Assembly: GCF_003385235.1 (NCBI RefSeq)
Contig: NZ_PQIA01000081.1
Coordinates: 1-43,034 of the forward strand
Source of the DNA: Amycolatopsis circi
GTDB lineage: Bacteria; Actinomycetota; Actinomycetes; Mycobacteriales; Pseudonocardiaceae
Direction: 5' to 3'
Length of the DNA: 43,034 nt
The notes under the pieces were generated by a model, which was not told where the DNA came from, did not search any database, and was given only the letters and a program-made list of their open reading frames with translations. This document shows, in pieces, positions 15,072-22,171 of this stretch. Within the stretch, counting starts at the first letter, position 1. The number at the start of each line of letters is the position of its first letter. Position numbers and translations under genes: made by a program.

Positions 15072-15865
15072 CGGATACCTCCATTGTGGGGTTTGTCGCC
15101 GGAACTCGGGGTGTTCCGGTCCAGCTGCATGGTCACCTGGTAGTGGTCGCCCCGGTACCAGGACGTCATGTCCTCCACCGGTTCGCCGCCGGAGCTGGAA
15201 ACCCGGCGGAACACCAGGAGCGGACTGCCGGTGCGCATGCCGAGCAAGCGCGCCGTTTCGCGGTCCGCGGATTCGGCCCACACCGTCTGGTACGCCTGGT
15301 CCGGCCTACGCGAGAACGCGTCGGCCAGCTGGGCGTAGAGCGAACGGGTCAGGTCGAGGTCGAGCAGGCCGGGGGTCCGGCCCGCGTGGTACCAGCCGCG
15401 TTCCACGGCCAGCGGAACGCCGTCGGCGCGCCGCAGCCGCACGAGCCGGTGCGCGGCCACGCCCTCGGCCAGGCCGAGCGCGTGCGCCGAAGTCACCGGC
15501 GGGACCTCGGTCGAGGTCGAGATCACTTCGGTGGTCGGGGTGAGCCCGCGCCGGCGCATGTCGTCGGTGAACGACATCAGGTACACCTGCAGTTCCATCC
15601 GCCGGGCGGCGGTGAAGGTGCCCTTGCCCCTGACCCGGGCCAGCAGTCCTTCCTCGACGAGCTTCCCGATCGCCGAGCGGACGGTGAGCCTCGAGACGCC
15701 GTAGTGCTGCGCGAGCTCTCGCTCGGAAGGGATCGGCGCGCCGGGCGGGAGCTCGCGCTCCACCAGGCGGCGCAGGATCTCCCGCAGCTGGGCGTGCTTC
15801 GGGGTCGGCCCGTTGACCACGCGGTCGGCGGGGTCGGACGGCGGAATGTGCGCGGCCGCACTCAT
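15068..15865 (-). CDS. dasR: GntR/HutC-family regulator, DasR-like
   Basis: 265 residues. The winged helix-turn-helix (about 22-90) contains the signature PIPSERELAQHYGVSRLTVR. The C-terminal UTRA/chorismate-lyase-like effector domain (about 95-250) includes LAVERGWYHAG and DRETARLLGM. In Streptomyces, DasR binds glucosamine-6-phosphate and controls GlcNAc uptake, chitin use and development. Here it heads an operon with EIIC and HPr, and a dre-like palindrome lies 72-87 nt upstream. Autoregulation plus control of the divergent EIIB-EIIA genes is likely. The dasR name is inferred from family, operator and context. Confidence 0.85.
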   Translation of the reverse strand: MSAAAHIPPSDPADRVVNGPTPKHAQLREILRRLVERELPPGAPIPSERELAQHYGVSRLTVRSAIGKLVEEGLLARVRGKGTFTAARRMELQVYLMSFTDDMRRRGLTPTTEVISTSTEVPPVTSAHALGLAEGVAAHRLVRLRRADGVPLAVERGWYHAGRTPGLLDLDLTRSLYAQLADAFSRRPDQAYQTVWAESADRETARLLGMRTGSPLLVFRRVSSSGGEPVEDMTSWYRGDHYQVTMQLDRNTPSSGDKPHNGGIR

Positions 15866-15936
15866 CTCGGTGTCCCCTCCCTCGCTTTTCGCGCACCGGG
15901 GCCGGTGCTCGCGTCCGCGCCGGAAGATTGGTACGT

Positions 15937-15952
15937 TCCGGTCTAGACCAAT
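15937..15952. promoter_or_regulatory. dre-like operator (DasR site)
   Basis: TCCGGTCTAGACCAAT matches 13 of 16 positions of the DasR-responsive-element consensus ACTGGTCTAGACCACT, including the perfect 10-bp core GGTCTAGACC. It lies between the divergent regulator-EIIC-HPr and EIIB-EIIA operons, nearer to the regulator. The rest of the 244-bp interval contains an imperfect CACCTG/CAGGTG inverted repeat (16066-16080) of unknown meaning. Confidence 0.8.
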
Positions 15953-16109
15953 GATCTGATGGGGCAGAATGCTCCGCAGCGCGAGCAGGTGTCAACCACC
16001 GTTATCCGTTCGTGGCCGGGCTCGCTCGGCAACGCGGCAAACGGCGTAGTAATGGTGGCGGGCAGCACCTGTTCCAGGTGGAAAACCAACGGGATACGAG
16101 GAGGCCGCG

Positions 16110-16346
16110 ATGGCGGATGACAGGCCGGAAAAGATTCTCGCGGCGCTCGGCGGCGCGGGCAACGTCGTCGAGATCGAGGGCTGCATCACGCGGCTGCGGT
16201 GCGAGCTCGAGGACGTGTCCGTCGTGGACGAAGCGGCGCTCAAGGCCGCCGGTGCGATGGGCGTCGTGAAGATGGGTTCGGCGGTCCAGGTCATCGTCGG
16301 CCCGGAGGCGGACACCATCGCCAGCGACATCGAGGACTTGATGTGA
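16110..16346 (+). CDS. PTS EIIB, glucose/GlcNAc family
   Basis: 78 residues, a single-domain EIIB. Phosphorylatable Cys25 lies in the family motif EGCITRLR. The rest (AALKAAGAMGVVKMGSAVQVIVG) follows the GlcNAc EIIB pattern. The start ATG 16110 follows GAGGAGG by 5 nt. It transfers phosphate from EIIA to the sugar bound by EIIC. It overlaps the EIIA gene by 4 nt and is transcribed divergently from the DasR-like regulator. Confidence 0.94.
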   Translation: MADDRPEKILAALGGAGNVVEIEGCITRLRCELEDVSVVDEAALKAAGAMGVVKMGSAVQVIVGPEADTIASDIEDLM

Positions 16347-16798
16347 GCCTGCCGATCCTGAGCCCGGTCGCCGGCGAGGTCGTCGCGATCACCGAGGTGC
16401 CCGACCCGGTTTTCGCCGAGGCGATGGTGGGCCCCGGCATCGCGGTGAAGCCGTCCGGCGGCCGCGCCGACGCGGTCGCCCCGGTGGACGGGACCGTGGT
16501 GACGCTGCATCCGCACGCGTACGTCGTGGCCACTGAGGACGGCCGCGCGGTGCTCGTGCACCTCGGCATCGACACGGTCAAGGAAAAGGGCGGGGGGTTC
16601 ACCCTGCACGTCGTCAAGGGCGAGAAGGTGCGGGCGGGGCAGCCGATCGTGGGCTGGGACCCCGAGGCGGTCGCGGCCAAGGGCTACTCGCCGATCGTCC
16701 CGGTCGTCGGGCTCGACGCGTCCGCCGACGTGCTCGCCGGCCTCGACGGCGGGCGCACGGTCGCCGCCGGCGACGAGTTGTTCACCTGGAACGATTGA
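16343..16798 (+). CDS. crr: PTS EIIA, glucose type (Crr-like)
   Basis: 151 residues from GTG 16343, coupled to the EIIB stop. The phosphorylated His is His73 in VLVHLGIDTV, with the supporting His58 in LHPHAYV, as in EIIA-Glc. PILSPVAGEVVAITEVPDPVF at the N-terminus is typical (AMVGPGIAVKP follows). It receives phosphate from HPr (13535-13804) and passes it to EIIB. In Streptomyces crr is usually located elsewhere; here it is joined to its EIIB partner. A hairpin terminator follows 8 nt after the stop. Confidence 0.95.
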   Translation: MSLPILSPVAGEVVAITEVPDPVFAEAMVGPGIAVKPSGGRADAVAPVDGTVVTLHPHAYVVATEDGRAVLVHLGIDTVKEKGGGFTLHVVKGEKVRAGQPIVGWDPEAVAAKGYSPIVPVVGLDASADVLAGLDGGRTVAAGDELFTWND

Positions 16799-16805
16799 TC
16801 ACCGA

Positions 16806-16840
16806 TGCCCTTTGTGGACAGTGATTGTCCACAAAGGGCA
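16806..16840. terminator. Bidirectional hairpin terminator
   Basis: TGCCCTTTGTGGACA (16806-16820) and TGTCCACAAAGGGCA (16826-16840) are perfect 15-bp arms around GTGAT. The hairpin sits between the convergent EIIA and Rieske genes, 8 nt from each stop codon, as expected for a shared terminator. Confidence 0.8.
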
Positions 16841-16847
16841 CTTCCGG

Positions 16848-17273
16848 TCATGCGGTGACGACGTCGCCGTTCTCGATCTTCACGGCCACTTTGGACAGCG
16901 GCTGGCTCGCCGGCCCCTGCTTCACCGCGCCGGTCAGCGCGTCGAAGACCGAACCGTGGCACGGACAGCTCGCCTGACCGTTCTGCGGCGGGCTCACCGT
17001 GCAGCCCTGGTGCGTGCAGACGGCGCTGAAACAGGCGACCGTCCCCGCCGACGGCTGTGCCACGAGCACCTCCTGCCCGTCCGGCGTTTTCGCGGATTTC
17101 GCTTGTCCCACCGGCACTTCCGCCAGCGCGATCACCTTCCCGCCCGGCTTCGGCGCGGCCTGTCCGGACCCGCCGTCGCCGCTCCCGCAAGCGGTGAGAG
17201 CGACGGCGGCGGTCCCTGCGACGGCCGCCCCGGCGGCGAGCGCGGAGCGGCGGGAGTGAAGTTCGGCAGTCAT
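16848..17273 (-). CDS. Rieske [2Fe-2S] domain lipoprotein
   Basis: 141 residues from ATG 17273 (MTAELHSRRSALAAG). The N-terminus combines a twin-Arg motif (SRRSALAAG, residues 7-15) with a lipobox LTAC (Cys29), suggesting Tat export and lipid anchoring. The Rieske cluster motifs are CTHQGC (Cys86, His88, Cys91) and CPCHGS (Cys103, Cys105, His106); Cys91 and Cys105 probably form the disulfide of high-potential Rieske proteins. It is not a bc1 subunit, since no transmembrane linker or partner cytochrome is nearby. A longer in-frame start to 17372 would destroy the signal peptide. It is divergent from the membrane protein gene at 17375. Confidence 0.9.
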   Translation of the reverse strand: MTAELHSRRSALAAGAAVAGTAAVALTACGSGDGGSGQAAPKPGGKVIALAEVPVGQAKSAKTPDGQEVLVAQPSAGTVACFSAVCTHQGCTVSPPQNGQASCPCHGSVFDALTGAVKQGPASQPLSKVAVKIENGDVVTA

Positions 17274-17374
17274 GCCCTGTGCAACGAATCGGGACGTCCC
17301 TGGTTGCCGGTGAACCGCCGCGGTCGCCCGTGCGTGTAGTCCGTATCCGGCATTCCGCACGGAAGGAGACACCC

Positions 17375-17761
17375 ATGTTGACGACCTGGTTGCGAGTGCT
17401 GGGCGCGGCGGGCCTGGCCGGCTCGGCGGCGATCCACTTCTACCTGTACTGGGGCAGCGGTTACGCGGACATCCCGGTGGTCGGGCCGCTTTTTCTGGTG
17501 AACGGCATCGCCGGCCTGGTGATCGCGGTCGCGTTGCTCGTCTGGCGGCACTGGCTGCCGGCGTTCTTCACGCTGGGCTTCGGCGGGGTGACGCTGCTGG
17601 CCTACCTGCTGTCGGTGACGGTGGGCTTCTACGGCGTGCACGACCAGTTCAACAGCCAGTACGAGTACTGGGGCGTGATCGCCGAAGCGGTCTGCGTGAT
17701 CTGTGGCCTGGCGCTGCTGGTGCGGGCGGTCCGCGTGCGGCGGACGGCTCAGAACGCGTAG
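17375..17761 (+). CDS. Small integral membrane protein (about 4 TM)
   Basis: 128 residues starting at ATG 17375, 6 nt after GGAAGGAG. Four hydrophobic segments are visible: around VLGAAGLAGSAAIHFYLYW, VVGPLFLVNGIAGLVIAVAL, LPAFFTLGFGGVTLLAYLLS, and WGVIAEAVCVICGLALLV. The C-terminus is basic (RAVRVRRTAQ). It resembles small actinobacterial membrane proteins with no assigned function. It is divergent from the Rieske gene across about 100 bp, so the two may share control and perhaps a redox role; this is inference. The 3' end overlaps the convergent PPOX gene by 13 nt. Confidence 0.8.
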   Translation: MLTTWLRVLGAAGLAGSAAIHFYLYWGSGYADIPVVGPLFLVNGIAGLVIAVALLVWRHWLPAFFTLGFGGVTLLAYLLSVTVGFYGVHDQFNSQYEYWGVIAEAVCVICGLALLVRAVRVRRTAQNA

Positions 17762-18165
17762 CGGTGCACCTTCTCCGGGTGGATGACGACCCGGACCTGG
17801 GGGAGGCCCTGCAGGATCTTCAGTCCGGCTTCGCCCTTGGGGGTGTTGAGGCCCCAATACCGGTCAGCGAGCCGGCGGGCCAGGTCGTGCCCGCCGTCAG
17901 GCTCGATCGTGACCCGCCCGGCGACCGACACCCAGCGCTCGGTTTCCCCGACCGGCGCCGCGACGACGATCGACGCGCGCGGATCCTCGCGCAATTGGCG
18001 GACCTTGGCCGAGTCCGGGGCGGTGAACAGCTGGATCGTGCCCTCGTCGGTGGCCTCGAACCAGACCGGCCGAGGCTGCGGCGGCCGCGGTCCGGCGGCG
18101 ACGGTCAGGAAGCCGTGCAGGGGGCGGCGGAGGAACTCGAGATCGTGGTCGGTGAGGGTGCTCAT
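17749..18165 (-). CDS. PPOX-class (flavin/F420-binding split barrel) protein
   Basis: 138 residues of the pyridoxamine-5'-phosphate-oxidase-like fold. Visible features are FLTVAAGPRPPQPRPVWFEATDEG (typical first strands), DSAKVRQLREDPRASIVVAAP and WVSVAGRVTIEPDGG, ending HPEKVHRYAF. Actinobacterial relatives use F420 or FMN to reduce small molecules; the cofactor cannot be decided here. The AraC-type regulator at 18248 is divergent and 82 bp away, and is its likely controller. Confidence 0.85.
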   Translation of the reverse strand: MSTLTDHDLEFLRRPLHGFLTVAAGPRPPQPRPVWFEATDEGTIQLFTAPDSAKVRQLREDPRASIVVAAPVGETERWVSVAGRVTIEPDGGHDLARRLADRYWGLNTPKGEAGLKILQGLPQVRVVIHPEKVHRYAF

Positions 18166-18200
18166 GCCTTCGATCTAACCGGTCTCGCTCGGACGATCCC

Positions 18201-18225
18201 ATAGGCGAAAAGCCGGATCGCCTGT
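18201..18225. promoter_or_regulatory. Candidate operator between PPOX and AraC genes
   Basis: AGGCGA (18203-18208) and TCGCCT (18218-18223) form an inverted repeat with a 9-nt spacer, extendable by two weaker pairs. It is centred in the 82-bp divergent promoter region and is a plausible site for the AraC-family protein. No experimental basis. Confidence 0.4.
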
Positions 18226-18247
18226 CCATTCGTCTAACCTCGGGCCG

Positions 18248-19198
18248 GTGGACGCGTTCAGTGATTTGATCCGCGGGGTCCGGGCGCACGGCTCGTTGTT
18301 CGGCTGCACGGCGCTGTCGGCGCCGTGGTCGCTGCGCTTCGTGGACGGCGCCCCGCTGACCCTGTGCACCCTGCTGAGCGGCGAGGGTTGGGTCGTGCCG
18401 GAAGACCATCGGCCGGAGTTGCTGCGCGCCCGGGAGACCATCCTCGTCCGCGGTCCGTTCTCGTTCGTGGACAGCCTGGACACCGCCGCCGCCCCGGTCG
18501 AATGCGGAGAGTTCTGCGCCACTCCCGACCAAGGCGGAATGCAGCACCACCTGGGCTGGAACGACCCTTTTTACGGCGAAACCAACCTGATCGTCGGCGC
18601 GTACCCCGTCCGGAGCCGCAGCCGGATGTCCGCTTTGCTGGACGCTTTGCCGGTAGTCGTCCGGCCGCCGTCTTCGGCCGCGGAGGACCCGGTGCTGGAT
18701 CATTTGGCAGCCGAGCTGGCCGTCGACGCGCCGGGTCAGCAGGTCGTCCTGGACCGCTTGCTGGACTGGATGCTGGTCTGCATCCTGCGCGACTGGTTCG
18801 ACCGTCCCGACGGCTCGCCTCCGCGTTGGTGGGCGGCGCAACGGGATCCGGTGGTGGGCGCTTGTCTGCGCTTGCTGCACGCGGATCCGGCGGCCCCGTG
18901 GACGGTGGTCGCGCTGGCCGCCCGGACCGGAGTTTCGCGCTCCACGCTTGCCAAGCGTTTCGCGGACTTGGTGGGGGAGCCGCCGATGACGTACCTGACC
19001 CGGTGGCGGATGACCTTGGCCGCGGACCTCCTGGCGGAACAGCCGTCGATGCCGATCACCGAGGTGGCGCGCGCGGTGGGGTATTCGGATGCGTTCGGGT
19101 TCAGCGCGGCGTTCAAGCGGGTGCGGGGCGTCAATCCGACTGGGCACCGCCGGGCTTTTCTCGCCGAGGACGGGGTTCTGGCTTCTTCGCGCCGCTGA
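18248..19198 (+). CDS. AraC-family transcriptional regulator (cupin_6-type)
   Basis: 316 residues from GTG 18248. The N-terminal part (about 1-170) resembles the AraC-binding-like cupin domain (APWSLRFVDGAPLTLCTLLSGEGWV). The C-terminal double helix-turn-helix (about 205-300) has WTVVALAARTGVSRSTLAKRF and, for the second helix pair, PITEVARAVGYSDAFGFSAAFKR. Such regulators often control an adjacent divergent oxidoreductase gene, here the PPOX protein. It is followed by 106 bp with no clear feature before the prepilin peptidase gene. Confidence 0.9.
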   Translation: MDAFSDLIRGVRAHGSLFGCTALSAPWSLRFVDGAPLTLCTLLSGEGWVVPEDHRPELLRARETILVRGPFSFVDSLDTAAAPVECGEFCATPDQGGMQHHLGWNDPFYGETNLIVGAYPVRSRSRMSALLDALPVVVRPPSSAAEDPVLDHLAAELAVDAPGQQVVLDRLLDWMLVCILRDWFDRPDGSPPRWWAAQRDPVVGACLRLLHADPAAPWTVVALAARTGVSRSTLAKRFADLVGEPPMTYLTRWRMTLAADLLAEQPSMPITEVARAVGYSDAFGFSAAFKRVRGVNPTGHRRAFLAEDGVLASSRR

Positions 19199-19304
19199 CT
19201 TTTCGCCTCCGTCGGGTGAACCTTCCGGCGTGTCGCGCGCGAGGGGTCCCCTCGCACCCCGATCTGTTTGCGCTGGTCCGGGCGTGGGCGACAGGCTTGG
19301 TCGC

Positions 19305-20324
19305 ATGGTCCTGACAGCAGTGCTCGCAGCCGGAGCGGTGGTCCCCGTGCTGCTGGTGATGACGAAGAAAGCCGGTGCTCCGGTGTCCGCCGTGATCGGC
19401 ATGACGGCCGCCGTCGCGGCAGTTGCCGTGGCCGCGACGCGTGCCGACGCTGGCGCGCTCCCGGCTTGGTGGCTGCCGGTCGCGTGGCTGGTTTCGGTGC
19501 TCGGCGTACCCCTCGCCTTGGCCGATGCCCGACACCGCCGCCTGCCGGACGTCCTCACCCTGCCCGCTTACCCCGCTGTCGCCCTGACGATCACCCTCGC
19601 CACCCTGAGCGGCGGCGGATGGCGGTTGGCCGCTGGAGCCGTCCTGGGGTGTCTGCTGTTCGGCGGTACGCACTTGATCGTCCACCGATTGTCGGCCGGT
19701 GGACTCGGCCCTGGAGACGTGAAACTGGCCGGCTCTTTCGGTGCTGTACTGGGCGCGGTCGGCGGACTGGCCCCTGCTGTGGCGGCGGTCCTGGCGGCGA
19801 TGGTGAGCATGGCGGCCGTGGTGCCGATGTGGCTGATGCGCCGGATCCGCCAATCACGCGAGTCCCGGGCTGCCGCCCGCCCGCCATCCGCTCAACCCGA
19901 CCCGACCGCAGCCGCCCTCGTCACCGCGAAGCCCCTGCCCGGCATCGATTCGGCTGTCGCATCATCGCTCCGTTCCGAAACTGCGGGAGAACTCCACGAA
20001 CCCACCCCGAATCAACCCGTCTCCGGGCCCCAGGAGACCAATCCCGCCCAGCCAGCCGACCCGGCCTCCGCGCCAACAGGCACCGCCCCCGTGCCAAGCG
20101 GCGTTGCTCTCGTGCTGCCCGGCCCCGCTGCCGCGGCGACAGGGACTGTCCTCGGGTCAACCGGCACCACACTCGTGCCGATGCCCGCAGCCTCCGCGCC
20201 GCCGACCGGCACCGCGCACTCCCGAATCCGCGCTGGCCCCCTCCGCGTCCCCTACGGCCCCGGCCTGGTTCTGGCCACCTGGGCGTGTGCGGTCTTCCCA
20301 GCCGCTGGAACGGGCATCGTCTGA
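19305..20324 (+). CDS. Prepilin peptidase (A24 family) with a low-complexity insertion
   Basis: 339 residues from ATG 19305. Hydrophobic segments at 1-45 and 55-180 hold the two catalytic aspartates of A24 peptidases: Asp74 in LADARHRRLPD and Asp138 in GLGPGDVKLAGSFGAVLG. After MWLMRRIRQSRESR (about 175-188) an Ala/Pro/Thr-rich stretch of about 130 residues (SGVALVLPGP, TGTAPVPSG and similar) precedes a last hydrophobic segment (GPGLVLATWACAVFPA). The long insertion is not normal for the family, and the base composition there could also indicate a frameshifted or decaying 3' end. It processes type IV/Tad pilin precursors. Its place just before aroC is common in actinobacteria. Confidence 0.85.
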   Translation: MVLTAVLAAGAVVPVLLVMTKKAGAPVSAVIGMTAAVAAVAVAATRADAGALPAWWLPVAWLVSVLGVPLALADARHRRLPDVLTLPAYPAVALTITLATLSGGGWRLAAGAVLGCLLFGGTHLIVHRLSAGGLGPGDVKLAGSFGAVLGAVGGLAPAVAAVLAAMVSMAAVVPMWLMRRIRQSRESRAAARPPSAQPDPTAAALVTAKPLPGIDSAVASSLRSETAGELHEPTPNQPVSGPQETNPAQPADPASAPTGTAPVPSGVALVLPGPAAAATGTVLGSTGTTLVPMPAASAPPTGTAHSRIRAGPLRVPYGPGLVLATWACAVFPAAGTGIV

Positions 20325-20373
20325 GGCCAGGGGCTCTGCCAGGCCTCCGGACCGGCCGTGACAGGATTGTCCG

Positions 20374-21561
20374 GTGCTGCGCTGGATCACCGCTGGAGAA
20401 TCGCACGGACCCGCCCTCGCCGCTGTGCTCGAGGGGCTGCCTGCCGGGGTGGAGGTGACGACCTCGGACCTTTCCGCGCAGCTCGCGCGGCGCCGGCTCG
20501 GGTTCGGCCGCAGCCCGCGGATGGGCTTCGAGACCGACCAGGTCCAGTTCCTCGGCGGGGTCCGGCACGGGGTCAGCCAGGGCGGCCCGATCGCCGTCCA
20601 GATCGAGAACGCCGAGTGGCCCAAGTGGGAGAAGGTCATGGCGGCCGATCCGGTCGACGAGGCCGAGCTGGCCGGGCTCGCCCGCAACGAGCCGCTGACC
20701 CGGCCCCGCCCGGGGCACGCCGACCTGCCCGGCATGCAGAAGTACGGCTTCGACGAGGCCCGTCCCGTCCTGGAGCGCGCCAGCGCCCGCGAGACGGCCT
20801 CGCGGACCGCGCTCGGCACTGTCGCGCGGAACTTCCTGCGGCAGCTGCTCGGGGCCGAGGTGCTGAGCCACGTCGTCTCGATCGGCGGCGCCGACGCGCC
20901 CGACGGCCCGCTTCCGCAGCCGGGCGACCTCGCGGCGATCGACGAGAGCCCGGTGCGGGCGTTCTCGGCCGAGGGGACCGAGGCGATGGTCGCCGAGGTC
21001 GACGCGGTGCGGAAGGCCGGCGACACCGTCGGCGGCGTGATCGAGGTGATCGTCTACGGGCTGCCGCCGGGCCTCGGCTCGCACGTGCACTGGGACCGGC
21101 GTCTCGACGCGCGGCTCGCCGGCGCGCTGATGGGCGTGCAGGCGATGAAGGGCGTCGAGGTCGGCGACGGCTTCACCACCGCCCGCCGCTGGGGCAGCCA
21201 GGCGCACGACGAGATCGACCGCGGCGACGGACCGGTCGGCGTCACGCGCCGGTCGAACCGCGCGGGCGGGCTCGAAGGCGGCATCACCAACGGCGAACCG
21301 CTGCGGGTGCGCGTCGCGATGAAGCCGATCTCGACCGTGCCCAAGGCACTGTCCACAGTGGACGTCCGGACCGGCGAACCCGCCGTGGCGATCCACCAGC
21401 GCTCCGACGTGTGCGCGGTGCCGCGCGCGGGCGTGGTGCTGGAGTCGGTCGTGGCGCTGGTCGTCGCGGACGCGGCGCTGGAGAAGTTCGGCGGCGACTC
21501 GCTCGCCGAGACCCGGCGCAACGCGCAGGCGTACCTGAAGGCGCTCGAGGAGCGCTGGTGA
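20374..21561 (+). CDS. aroC: Chorismate synthase
   Basis: 395 residues, normal length; converts EPSP to chorismate with reduced FMN. Signatures: ITAGESHGPALAAVLEGLPAG at the N-terminus, GRSPRMGFETDQVQFLGGV, RPGHADLPGMQKYGF, RASARETASR (family pattern), and SNRAGGLEGGITNGEPL. The start GTG 20374 lies 49 nt after the prepilin peptidase stop. It overlaps aroK by 4 nt. Confidence 0.97.
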   Translation: MLRWITAGESHGPALAAVLEGLPAGVEVTTSDLSAQLARRRLGFGRSPRMGFETDQVQFLGGVRHGVSQGGPIAVQIENAEWPKWEKVMAADPVDEAELAGLARNEPLTRPRPGHADLPGMQKYGFDEARPVLERASARETASRTALGTVARNFLRQLLGAEVLSHVVSIGGADAPDGPLPQPGDLAAIDESPVRAFSAEGTEAMVAEVDAVRKAGDTVGGVIEVIVYGLPPGLGSHVHWDRRLDARLAGALMGVQAMKGVEVGDGFTTARRWGSQAHDEIDRGDGPVGVTRRSNRAGGLEGGITNGEPLRVRVAMKPISTVPKALSTVDVRTGEPAVAIHQRSDVCAVPRAGVVLESVVALVVADAALEKFGGDSLAETRRNAQAYLKALEERW

Positions 21562-22097
21562 GCCCGCGCGCGGTCGTCATCGGACCGCCGGGCTCAGGCA
21601 AGAGCACGGTCGGCCCGCTGCTGGCCGCCGCGCTCGGCGTGACGTTCCGCGACACCGACGACGACATCGTCGACCGCGCCGGACGAGCCATCTCGGACAT
21701 CTTCGCCGACGACGGCGAAGCCGCGTTCCGCGCGATCGAGGAGGAAGCGGTCGCCACCGCACTCGCCGAACACGACGGCGTCCTCTCCCTCGGCGGCGGC
21801 GCCCCGCTCACCCCGGGCACCCGGGCGCGGCTTCGGGACCACACGGTGGTTTTCCTGAACGTCGGGCTCGCCGCCGGCGTGCAGCGGACCGGGATGTCCA
21901 GCGCGCGCCCGCTGCTCGCCGGGATCAACCCGCGCGCCACCTTCAAAGCCCTGCTCGACCAGCGGCTGCCGGTGTACCGCGAGGTGGCGACCGTCGAGAT
22001 CGAGACCGACAAGCGCACGCCCGAAGAGGTCGTCGCGGCCGCCGTCGCCGCCCTCGCGCCCGCTCAAGTCCGTGAGGGGAACCCTGAGGGACTCTGA
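21558..22097 (+). CDS. aroK: Shikimate kinase with a palindrome-derived C-terminus
   Basis: 179 residues from GTG 21558, coupled to aroC. Walker A GPPGSGKST is at residues 9-17, followed by FRDTDDDIVDRAG (shikimate-binding Asp), ISDIFADDGEAAFRAIEEEA (RxxE), SLGGGAPL, and the lid region GMSSARPLLAG. The last nine codons (VREGNPEGL) and the stop codon are read from the left half of the perfect palindrome at 22068-22122; the native protein probably ended near VAALAPAQ. Catalytic parts are intact, so the enzyme should work. Confidence 0.95.
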   Translation: MSPRAVVIGPPGSGKSTVGPLLAAALGVTFRDTDDDIVDRAGRAISDIFADDGEAAFRAIEEEAVATALAEHDGVLSLGGGAPLTPGTRARLRDHTVVFLNVGLAAGVQRTGMSSARPLLAGINPRATFKALLDQRLPVYREVATVEIETDKRTPEEVVAAAVAALAPAQVREGNPEGL

Positions 22098-22122
22098 GTC
22101 CCTCAGGGTTCCCCTCACGGAC
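22068..22122. repeat. Palindromic repeat, class II (perfect 27-bp arms)
   Basis: A perfect palindrome: arms at 22068-22094 and 22096-22122 around a single T. The left arm starts GTCCGTGAGGGGAACCCTGA. It straddles the aroK stop codon and lies 50 nt before aroB. As RNA it would form a very stable hairpin inside the aroC-aroK-aroB-aroQ run and could attenuate or terminate transcription between aroK and aroB. Related copies are at 278-332 and 42563-42635. Confidence 0.92.
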
Positions 22123-22171
22123 CGCACACCCCGCTCCAGGACCACCGGGTCCGGGAGCAGTGAGGAGAACC

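Noticed and set aside
16848..17372. A longer Rieske protein starting at 17372
   Set aside because: It would bury the twin-Arg and lipobox signal peptide inside the protein and overlap the divergent promoter region.
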